A stretch of 13,909 nucleotides of DNA from an uncultured Lachnospiraceae bacterium. Its GTDB lineage: Bacteria; Bacillota; Clostridia; Lachnospirales; Lachnospiraceae. The DNA is taken from assembly GCA_945787485.1 (NCBI GenBank), contig CALZHV010000046.1, forward strand, positions 1-13,909, in the 5' to 3' direction. The position numbers and the translations under genes are program-made. This document shows positions 6,526-12,872 of the stretch, piece by piece (position 1 is the stretch's first letter; each line of letters starts with the position of its first letter). Below the pieces are notes generated by a model. That model made no database searches, was not told where the DNA came from, and saw only the letters and a program-made list of their open reading frames with translations.

Positions 6526-7332
6526 TTAATATTCGACCTCTATATTTCTGTATAAATCCTCTCTTCTGTCCGGTTTGATTGGAAAAGCAGCTCTTATCTC
6601 GGCCACATTATTTTCTATATCAAAGGCAAATATTTTTTCTTCCTGTGTAAAATTTTTATTTAAATTTATTATTTTGTAAGATAATTTTCTTCCGTCCGGT
6701 CCGTAAAGTGTGCTGTCTCCCGTATAGTACTGGTTAAACATGGCTCCCACACAATTAATGCCGGCAACATAGCTTTGCGTTTCGATTGCTCTTGCCTTAA
6801 GCAATGTTTTCCAATGGTCATTTCTTGTTTCAGGCCAGTTAGCAGGCACAACAATAAGATCTGCCATGTATGACATTTTTTGAAATATCTCAGGAAATCT
6901 AAGGTCGTAACATATCGCTGCACCGATTCTGAAATCCTTATATTCACATATTTTCAAAATATTTCCACCTTTGAAATAATTATTTTCTCCCGCATATCCA
7001 AACGGATGAATTTTTGCATAATCCAGAATAACTCCCTGCTCAGGTGTGATAATTGTATAATGATTCTCACATTTATCCACCTGACCCATTACCCAGCCAA
7101 CACCTACTGCAACACCATATGTTCTAACTAGACTATCCACCCGGTAAATTGTCTCATTTGAAATATCCTGTGTCCTGGATGTATTCATGGAAAAACCTGT
7201 GAGTGACATCTCCGGAAGCAGAAGCAGATCAACCATCATGTTATTGCATGCTGCCATCATCATTTCAAGCTTATACAAATTTGATTCCTTGTCTTCCCAT
7301 ATAATGTTGTACTCAGCAAGTGCTATTCTCAT
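6526..7332 (-). CDS. Carbon-nitrogen hydrolase (nitrilase superfamily), omega-amidase-like
   Basis: A 268-residue cytoplasmic enzyme, the typical length of a single-domain nitrilase. The catalytic triad is visible as E41 (LLLPEMSLTG), K107 (YAKIHPF) and C141 (AAICYDLRFPE). The blocks VPANWPETR, HWKTLLKARAIETQSYVAG and GDSTLYGPDG match the YafV/Nit2-like omega-amidase branch, which hydrolyses side-chain amides such as 2-oxoglutaramate; the Arg of the usual NRVG motif is Cys here (NCVG, about 193-196), so substrate transfer from that branch is not safe. It is the last gene of the acyltransferase operon, starting three bases after the hydrolase stop, with GGAGG located inside the end of that gene. 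This argues for translational coupling. It could be part of the operon's chemistry or a metabolite-repair passenger. No U-tract terminator follows the stop. Confidence 0.85.
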   Translation of the reverse strand: MRIALAEYNIIWEDKESNLYKLEMMMAACNNMMVDLLLLPEMSLTGFSMNTSRTQDISNETIYRVDSLVRTYGVAVGVGWVMGQVDKCENHYTIITPEQGVILDYAKIHPFGYAGENNYFKGGNILKICEYKDFRIGAAICYDLRFPEIFQKMSYMADLIVVPANWPETRNDHWKTLLKARAIETQSYVAGINCVGAMFNQYYTGDSTLYGPDGRKLSYKIINLNKNFTQEEKIFAFDIENNVAEIRAAFPIKPDRREDLYRNIEVEY

Positions 7333-7335
7333 TTG

Positions 7336-8292
7336 TTATTCCTCCATAAGAGTTTCTATAAACTTTCCTACCTCTGACCATGCGCGCTTTGATTCCGGTA
7401 CCATTGTAAGCGCCATCTGAAATACGTGGAACATTCCTTCATACTCCGTATACCTGATTCTGCATCCTGCCTCTTTGGCTTTTTTTACGACATTTCTTGA
7501 ATCAGATAAAAGCATTTCGTATGTTCCAACCTGTATAAGCATCGGAGGAAATCCCTCGAAATTACCATTTACCGGTGAAATGTATGGTTGAGCAGGATCT
7601 TCATCCTTCGGATATGGATTATTATAAATAAGACTTTCCTTTGTATTTCCAAAAATCGGATCTATTTCATAATTGTCCGTATACGATTCTCCCGATGCCG
7701 TCACATCTGTCCATGGTGACATGGCAATTATTCCACCCGGCAAATTTCTGTTATTGTCCTTTAAATAATGGCACAGTGCCATCGCAAGACCGCCGCCTGC
7801 CGAATCTCCCGCCAATATTATATTTTTTTCTTTATACCCTCTCTCGAGCAGCCAGTCATATGCAGTTATGGCATCTTCCAATGCCGCAGGATACGGATTT
7901 TCCGGAGCCACCCTGTAATCAAGCGACAACACGGATAATCCCTTTCCTAATTCCGTGTATAAACCTGCAAATTTCCTGTATGAATTTTTATATGTACCTA
8001 CATATCCGCCACCATGCAGCTGCATTACAACCCATTTATTGATGCTGTTTTTTACCTGCAAAAGCTCCATGTTAAATTTCTCCATATAAAATTTTGTAAG
8101 CTCAAGATGGTTTGGATATTTAAAATCCTTGTCAAAATCACTTTCTCCTCGTCTGCTATCATGAAGCTTTGTTTTCAAAAAAGCTGTCTGATTAAATTCG
8201 CGCACCAAATCACGTACTATTTTTGCCTGTACGCTTATATTGTCTTCAGCCTGTTCAATTTCAATATTTTTATTCTTTTCTACCTGACTCAT
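7336..8292 (-). CDS. Alpha/beta-hydrolase, hormone-sensitive-lipase-like esterase
   Basis: A 318-residue serine hydrolase of the HSL (Aes-like, type IV) esterase family. In numbering from this start it has the oxyanion-hole motif HGGGY at 93-97, the nucleophile elbow GDSAGGG with S164, the DYRVAPENPYPAALEDA block preceding it, D264 (LLSDSR) and H289 (GMFHVFQ), completing the triad. There is no signal peptide or membrane span, so it is probably cytoplasmic; it likely cleaves short acyl esters. The start at 8292 (MSQVEKN) is preferred over an in-frame ATG at 8343: the longer form would overlap the upstream gene by 50 bases and adds a sequence encoded in its reading area, whereas 8292 has AGGG six bases upstream and begins one base after the upstream stop. 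The nitrilase gene follows at three bases. Its place beside an acyltransferase suggests it removes or edits the same acyl group, but that is inference. Confidence 0.88.
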   Translation of the reverse strand: MSQVEKNKNIEIEQAEDNISVQAKIVRDLVREFNQTAFLKTKLHDSRRGESDFDKDFKYPNHLELTKFYMEKFNMELLQVKNSINKWVVMQLHGGGYVGTYKNSYRKFAGLYTELGKGLSVLSLDYRVAPENPYPAALEDAITAYDWLLERGYKEKNIILAGDSAGGGLAMALCHYLKDNNRNLPGGIIAMSPWTDVTASGESYTDNYEIDPIFGNTKESLIYNNPYPKDEDPAQPYISPVNGNFEGFPPMLIQVGTYEMLLSDSRNVVKKAKEAGCRIRYTEYEGMFHVFQMALTMVPESKRAWSEVGKFIETLMEE

Positions 8293-8293
8293 A

Positions 8294-9013
8294 TTACACC
8301 CTAAATCTTCTTCTAAGTTCATTTGTAGCTTTTTTATCTCCAAAAAGCAACGTTCCCAACAGTAAAAATCCTGAAACGGCTACCGCAACAATCGCCAATA
8401 CCATAAAGTCAATTCCCGGAGCAAGTATTATTACCACCATACCGACAATGCTCAAAAGGAAATTATATATTTCCATCATTATATACATCTGAAACATATT
8501 GAAATTAACAATCATCATAACCAGTATCGCAGCACTGACTGAGAGTATAGTACACGGCATGGCAAACGAAATTGACCATCCTTGAAATCCAAGTGCGTAA
8601 TCAATCAAAAGACACACAATAATAACACCTACAGCCTGAATTATTATTGTACGTCTGTAACCCCTGCTGTAATTGACGTTGTAAACCATACTAAAGCAAA
8701 GATAGCATAGTGCGGCACCACATATCAGCGACCACCTTACTCCGTTATAAGTAGCATAATTAATTATCACAAGAATACCTTCTGCCAGAATTGACAAAAA
8801 TACAACAAGCTTTGTGATAAATTTCATTATCTTGTATTTTGGAGACACATCAGGATACATAACGGAGCAAGACACTTTTTCTTTTTCCTGTTCATTTTCC
8901 TGTTCCTCTGTCGATTGAGTATCCTCCTGCCCGCTTTTTATAATGGCATTACAAAGCGGACATACAAATGTATCATCTAATATTTCTATATTGCACTTTT
9001 TACATCTACTCAT
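8294..9013 (-). CDS. Zinc-ribbon six-span membrane protein (DUF6320-like)
   Basis: A 239-residue membrane protein. Its N-terminus carries a rubredoxin-knuckle zinc ribbon: C4, C7, C18, C21 in MSRCKKCNIEI and FVCPLCNA. Residues 28-47 are a Gln/Glu-rich linker. About six hydrophobic spans follow (roughly 64-86, 93-112, 121-142, 146-168, 178-198, 202-224), and the C-terminus is basic (RRRFRV). I recognise the layout as that of proteins annotated DUF6320 beside alcohol-acetyltransferase-like genes in clostridia; no biochemical role is known to me. The start overlaps the end of the acyltransferase gene by 8 bases, with GGAG six bases upstream, and the stop lies one base before the hydrolase ATG, so the three should be made in fixed ratio. 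It may tether the soluble enzymes to the membrane or move the product; neither is shown by sequence. Confidence 0.75.
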   Translation of the reverse strand: MSRCKKCNIEILDDTFVCPLCNAIIKSGQEDTQSTEEQENEQEKEKVSCSVMYPDVSPKYKIMKFITKLVVFLSILAEGILVIINYATYNGVRWSLICGAALCYLCFSMVYNVNYSRGYRRTIIIQAVGVIIVCLLIDYALGFQGWSISFAMPCTILSVSAAILVMMIVNFNMFQMYIMMEIYNFLLSIVGMVVIILAPGIDFMVLAIVAVAVSGFLLLGTLLFGDKKATNELRRRFRV

Positions 9014-10289
9014 AATAAACTCCGTTTGTTTCTATTGATACCTGTATTCCTTCTTCTGTCAAATGTCTGAAGAACGTTCTTTGCACATCTGTTTCCCTTA
9101 TGCTGGAGCTAAAAGTAAAGTTAAGAGTGTTACCATATGAACATACTCCACCTTTAATATTTTGCCCCTTCGACATCGACAATACTATGCCAAATCTTTT
9201 CACATACTTTGTATATTCTTCAGGAACATTGATAACACCTAAATTCGTCACTGTCGCGGTATTAGCTCTTGCAGACTTCTTATACACACTTTTCATCGCT
9301 ATATTTTTGATGAAAATCGGTACAGAACGTATAATCAGATTCTTTTCATTTGATACGTTATACGAAAACAACTTCTCCAGATTTTCTTTTGTTATCTGTT
9401 CCTTTAAGCTCCCTGAAACTTCCCTTAAAACCTCTTCGAAGGTGTAATTTTCCTTTGTAGGCTTAAAATACGCCGACACAATTGTAAAGAAATTTTTAGT
9501 TGTATCAGAATCAAAATAAGGTCTTAGATTAACCGGAACACATGCACTTATAGGCTTTTCCGATGTTGCACCCTTCAAATATCCCTTGTACACGCTCCAT
9601 ACAAAAACACTTAACAGATACTGGTTAATCGTTACACCGTACTTTTTCGCTACTGTTTTTATATCATTTAAAACGATATATCCATGGATTATTCCAAAAT
9701 GATTTACAGGAAGCTTTTCACCTTCAACTATAACGGCATTTTCGGTTTTGTAACCCTTCTTGGCAGCCTTTTTGTAATTTTTCACATAGCTGTCTTCCTT
9801 GTCAAGGCTTGTACCCTCCTGCATTTCATCCGATACCTTTTCCATAAGCTCGTCATTTTTATATCTTAAATATTGAAATGTAAGCTCCTTCAAAAATGCC
9901 ATTGCACCGTTTCCATCCGTCAGGACATGAAAAATCTCAAGATTGATTCTTTTTTCATAATATGTCACTCTGAACAAATAATCATTATTTTCATAAGGGT
10001 TAATATAAAGACACGGATATGTGTTTTCCGGCATAACCTTCGGTGCAGGTTTACTGTTAGTTTCAAAATAATACCAGAACATTCCCTTTTTAAGCTTTGA
10101 ATTAAACACATCAAAATAAGGCAGTATCCTGTCTAATGCTTTCTGTAAAAGTTCAGGGTCAATCTCGTCAGTCAATTCAACATACAATCTGAAAACATTG
10201 CTTACATTTTCACTCACTATGACAGGGAACAGATTAGCCGTATTATCAAGCTTATCCCATTTTAAATCTTTTCTTCCTTGTCTTGCCAT
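9006..10289 (-). CDS. Condensation-domain-like acyltransferase (alcohol acetyltransferase / COG4908 type)
   Basis: A 427-residue protein of the CoA-dependent acyltransferase/NRPS-condensation fold. The catalytic motif HxxxDG is present as FHVLTDGNG (H121, D125, G126), with the hallmark PVNLRPYF (252-259) of the second half and a C-terminal TVTNLGVINVP strand region that resembles PapA/alcohol-acetyltransferase proteins. The DFGWG motif of BAHD enzymes was not seen. It has no signal peptide or transmembrane segment and no fused carrier domain. Members transfer acyl groups from CoA or carrier thioesters to alcohols or amines; donor and acceptor here are unknown. It is the first gene of the operon: promoter at about 10334, GGGAG six bases before the ATG, and its end overlaps the zinc-ribbon membrane gene by 8 bases. 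There is no adjacent adenylation or peptidyl-carrier gene, arguing against a classical NRPS. Confidence 0.8.
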   Translation of the reverse strand: MARQGRKDLKWDKLDNTANLFPVIVSENVSNVFRLYVELTDEIDPELLQKALDRILPYFDVFNSKLKKGMFWYYFETNSKPAPKVMPENTYPCLYINPYENNDYLFRVTYYEKRINLEIFHVLTDGNGAMAFLKELTFQYLRYKNDELMEKVSDEMQEGTSLDKEDSYVKNYKKAAKKGYKTENAVIVEGEKLPVNHFGIIHGYIVLNDIKTVAKKYGVTINQYLLSVFVWSVYKGYLKGATSEKPISACVPVNLRPYFDSDTTKNFFTIVSAYFKPTKENYTFEEVLREVSGSLKEQITKENLEKLFSYNVSNEKNLIIRSVPIFIKNIAMKSVYKKSARANTATVTNLGVINVPEEYTKYVKRFGIVLSMSKGQNIKGGVCSYGNTLNFTFSSSIRETDVQRTFFRHLTEEGIQVSIETNGVYYE

Positions 10290-10333
10290 TTTTTTCTCCC
10301 AAATCGTTTATATCTATATTACTTCAACATAAT

Positions 10334-10362
10334 ATTATAGCATACAACACATTCAAATACCA
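10334..10362 (-). promoter_or_regulatory. Probable promoter of the acyltransferase operon
   Basis: On the minus strand TGCTATAAT (10334-10342) is a perfect -10 hexamer with an extended TGn. The -35 position (10357-10362) reads TGGTAT, a poor match. The start of transcription would be near 10327, giving a leader of roughly 38 nt. It stands back to back with the tRNA promoter on the other strand. Confidence 0.5.
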
Positions 10363-10363
10363 C

Positions 10364-10392
10364 TTTACTTTTCTTTCGTTGATTAGTATAAT
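10364..10392 (+). promoter_or_regulatory. Promoter of the tRNA-Thr gene
   Basis: TTTACT (10364-10369) and a perfect TATAAT (10387-10392) are separated by 17 bases. The predicted start near 10399 leaves about 10 bases of 5' leader before the mature tRNA. Confidence 0.7.
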
Positions 10393-10408
10393 AGTTGGTG
10401 TCTTTTGT

Positions 10409-10481
10409 GCTACTGTGGCTCAGTTGGTAGAGCAGCTGATTCGTAATCAGCAGGTCGTGGGTTCAAGTCCCATCAGTAGCT
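10409..10481 (+). tRNA. tRNA-Thr, anticodon CGU
   Basis: A complete 73-nt cloverleaf. The acceptor arms GCTACTG and CAGTAGC pair fully, the D arm is GCTC/GAGC, the anticodon stem GCTGA/TCAGC encloses the loop TTCGTAA with anticodon CGT at 10442-10444, and the T arm is GTGGG-TTCAAGT-CCCAT. The discriminator base is T (10481), and CCA is not encoded (TTTAAC follows), so CCA must be added after transcription. It decodes ACG threonine codons. It is a single-gene unit with its own promoter and terminator and lies between two oppositely oriented minus-strand operons. Confidence 0.97.
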
Positions 10482-10490
10482 TTTAACCTA

Positions 10491-10527
10491 AATAAGCCGG
10501 CGAAGCATGTCGCCGGCTTATTTTTAT
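10491..10527 (+). terminator. Strong hairpin terminator of tRNA-Thr, possibly bidirectional
   Basis: A 13-bp perfect stem (10491-10503 paired with 10510-10522) with the GC-rich core GCCGGCGA closes a six-base loop. TTTTTATTT follows on the plus strand. The stem begins nine bases after the tRNA. On the minus strand it lies directly past the stop codon of the HAD phosphatase gene (TAA at 10524-10526) and is followed by the shorter run TTATTTA, so one hairpin may end both converging transcripts. Confidence 0.85.
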
Positions 10528-11159
10528 TTACATACCAAATCCACAAGTTCAGTTATCGAATTAATGCTTGCATCACATCTGTCAACGCTTCCAAACCCGT
10601 ATGCAGCATGAATGAACTTTGTTCCGGCATAATATGCACTGTCACAATCACCTTGTATATCTCCCACATATGCCGTAGTTTCAGGATTAACCCCATTTTT
10701 TTCCATGATGTTTTTGATATTATCACCCTTCATCATACAGTTGTCACCCCAGCAAAGGATATCCTCGAAATATTTTTCAAATCCGTAATATTCGAGAAAT
10801 GCTTCTATATATCCCGACTGGCAGTTACTCACAATAAACAATCTGTGATTTCCTGATAACTCCTCTAATGCAGCCTCAAGTCCGTCATAGATTTGTCCGC
10901 CATGTGCCGCCAGAAATTCATTTTCATATTCACCGCACATATCCATTATTTCCATCTGCCTTTTTGGTGCCACATCCGCAAAAAATTTTGATGCTATTAC
11001 ATCCATCGGCAATCCCATTACACCCTTTATATCATCTCCTGTAAGTGTAATATCAATGTCATCAAGCTTTGAAATCACTCTGTTCCACGACTCAGCAACA
11101 TTATCTGCGCTGTCCCAAAGTGTTCCGTCCATGTCAAAAATCAAGCTTTCTAATTCCAT
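10524..11159 (-). CDS. HAD-superfamily phosphatase (phosphoglycolate phosphatase / beta-phosphoglucomutase group)
   Basis: A 211-residue soluble HAD hydrolase. All four motifs are visible: I, FDMDGT with nucleophile D9 and acid D11; II, S111 in IVSNCQSG; III, K144 in MMKGDN; IV, YVGDIQGDCDSA with D167 and D171. The helical stretch between about 15 and 95 is a C1-type cap, as in phosphoglycolate phosphatase and related sugar-phosphate phosphatases. The substrate cannot be inferred. It is the last gene of the hydrogenase operon: its AAAGGA ribosome site (11167-11172) overlaps the hydA stop codon and the ATG is 11 bases after hydA, so it is very likely co-transcribed and perhaps translationally coupled. 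It ends at the hairpin shared with the tRNA gene. Confidence 0.88.
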   Translation of the reverse strand: MELESLIFDMDGTLWDSADNVAESWNRVISKLDDIDITLTGDDIKGVMGLPMDVIASKFFADVAPKRQMEIMDMCGEYENEFLAAHGGQIYDGLEAALEELSGNHRLFIVSNCQSGYIEAFLEYYGFEKYFEDILCWGDNCMMKGDNIKNIMEKNGVNPETTAYVGDIQGDCDSAYYAGTKFIHAAYGFGSVDRCDASINSITELVDLVCK

Positions 11160-11170
11160 ATCTGTTTCCT

Positions 11171-12859
11171 TTAATCTAAATTTCTGTGAAGGAGCTTATG
11201 CTCTTTTCCTGCAATTATACTATCATATGTTTCCTTAAGCATCGGATTATCGATAGAATACCTTATCTGTGATTCTCTATCAACCGTATATATTCCTTCC
11301 ATACGGATTGCCTTTGTACGTGGTCCGATAGGAAGCGGCTGTCCGCCACCGGCTATACATCCATTTCTGCATGCCATAACTTCTACAAAATCATAATATG
11401 CTTCATTAGCTTTTATTTTATTCAAAAGCTCTGCGGCATTTGCCAGACCGTTTACAACAGCTATTTTTACTTCCCTGTCACCAAGCATAACGCTTGTCTC
11501 CTTAATGCCCTCATTGCCACGTACACCGGAAAATCTTATCTGTGATAATGTCTGATAATCCTTCTTTTGAGAAATATGTCTGAGCACAGCCTCTGTTACA
11601 CCGCCTGTAACACCAAATATAGATGCCGCACCTGACGCTACACCAAACGGCATATCAGGAGATTCACTCTCTATTTCGTCAAATTTTATACCCGCCTGAC
11701 GAATCATTCTGATTATCTCTATCGTCGTAATTACTCTGTCAGTATCCTGTCTGCCATCCGTAAAGTTATCAGGTCTTAATATCTCTGCCTTCTTAGCAGT
11801 ACAAGGCATTATAGAAACGACAAAAGTTTTCTTCCCTTCTGCTTCATCATCCCTGGCAAAATACTCTTTGACAACAGCAGAAAACATTCCCTGTGGTGAA
11901 CGACATGTTGAAATATTGTCCACAAATTCCGGAAATTTTGTTTCACAGAATTTAACCCATCCCGGACAACATGAAGTAAAAAGAGGAAGGTTTTCATTCT
12001 TTTCCAGTCTTTCAACAAATTCCTTAGACTCTTCAATAACTGTTAAGTCTGCCCCGAAATTAGTGTCATATACTTTGTCAAAGCCCATAAGCCTGAGTGC
12101 TGCAACAAGCTTGCCCATTGTATTTGTACCCTTTGAAAATCCGAATTTATCGCCAACCGCAAGTCTTACCGCAGGAGCAATCTGCGCAACCACTCTTATG
12201 TTAGGATCTGCAATGGCATTCCAGATATCTGTTACATTTGTACGTACGGATATTGCACCCGTAGGACAAGATACTCTACACTGACCACAACCAACGCAAT
12301 CAGTTTCATCGAGACATTTTCCAAATGCAGGTGACACCTCTGCTTTTGAGCCACGGTTAACGAAATCTATAGCACCAACTGCCTGAATTTCAGAACATGT
12401 TCTTACACAGTCACCACACAAAATACATTTATTTGGGTCTCTTACTATACATGGTGAGCTTATGTCTATAGGCACTTCTTTTCTGTTATTTAAGAAACGT
12501 ACTGCATGGATTCCAACTTTAAATGCGATATCCTGCAATGCACAGTTTCCGTTTCTTGTACAAACTGTACAGTCACGGCAATGTGAAGCTAAAAGCAGTT
12601 CTATAATAAGCTTTCTGTATTTTCTGATCTTTGGAGATGTCGTATTTATTACCATACCCGGTCTTGGTTGCTCCGAACATGATGCAAATATGCGTCCTCT
12701 GTCATCTTCAACAACACACATTCTACACGCACCGTAAACCGACAATTCTGAATGGTAACAGAATGTAGGCAAATCAATCCCGGCTTTTCTTATTACGGCC
12801 AATATATTTTTCTCACCCTCAATAGGTACACATCTGCCATCAATAGTCATGTAATCCAT
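11171..12859 (-). CDS. hydA: [FeFe] hydrogenase catalytic subunit HydA (HndD-like)
   Basis: A 562-residue, modular M3-type [FeFe] hydrogenase that reduces protons to H2 (or the reverse) in the cytoplasm. The order is: plant-type [2Fe-2S] domain (C34, C45, C48, C61); His-Cys3 [4Fe-4S] site (H93, C97, C100, C106); two [4Fe-4S] ferredoxin sites (C145, C148, C151, C155 and C188, C191, C194, C198); H-cluster domain with TSCCPGW (C297, C298), MPCTAKKAE (C353) and EVMACRNGCIAGGGQP (C497, C501). Spacing of the H-cluster cysteines is the same as in Clostridium pasteurianum CpI (300, 355, 499, 503), so the enzyme should be catalytically competent. The ATG has AGGAGG (12869-12874) overlapping the hydB stop codon 13 bases upstream. 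Paired with a NuoF-like HydB it fits the NAD(P)H/ferredoxin electron-bifurcating group. Maturation genes hydEFG are not in the window. Confidence 0.95.
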   Translation of the reverse strand: MDYMTIDGRCVPIEGEKNILAVIRKAGIDLPTFCYHSELSVYGACRMCVVEDDRGRIFASCSEQPRPGMVINTTSPKIRKYRKLIIELLLASHCRDCTVCTRNGNCALQDIAFKVGIHAVRFLNNRKEVPIDISSPCIVRDPNKCILCGDCVRTCSEIQAVGAIDFVNRGSKAEVSPAFGKCLDETDCVGCGQCRVSCPTGAISVRTNVTDIWNAIADPNIRVVAQIAPAVRLAVGDKFGFSKGTNTMGKLVAALRLMGFDKVYDTNFGADLTVIEESKEFVERLEKNENLPLFTSCCPGWVKFCETKFPEFVDNISTCRSPQGMFSAVVKEYFARDDEAEGKKTFVVSIMPCTAKKAEILRPDNFTDGRQDTDRVITTIEIIRMIRQAGIKFDEIESESPDMPFGVASGAASIFGVTGGVTEAVLRHISQKKDYQTLSQIRFSGVRGNEGIKETSVMLGDREVKIAVVNGLANAAELLNKIKANEAYYDFVEVMACRNGCIAGGGQPLPIGPRTKAIRMEGIYTVDRESQIRYSIDNPMLKETYDSIIAGKEHKLLHRNLD

Positions 12860-12872
12860 TACTTAACACCTC

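Noticed and set aside
6514..6528. TAAAAT-GAA-ATTTTA hairpin at the nitrilase stop codon as a terminator
   Set aside because: The stem is all A-T apart from its loop, and GAGGGCG rather than a U-tract follows on the minus strand.
8293..8343. Longer form of the HSL esterase starting at 8343
   Set aside because: It would overlap the upstream gene by 50 bases, and no ribosome site suits it, whereas the ATG at 8292 has AGGG six bases away.
10283..10486. A 67-codon plus-strand reading frame covering the intergenic gap and the tRNA
   Set aside because: Its second half is the tRNA-Thr gene and its first half is the promoter region; there is no ribosome site, and the sequence is not protein-like.
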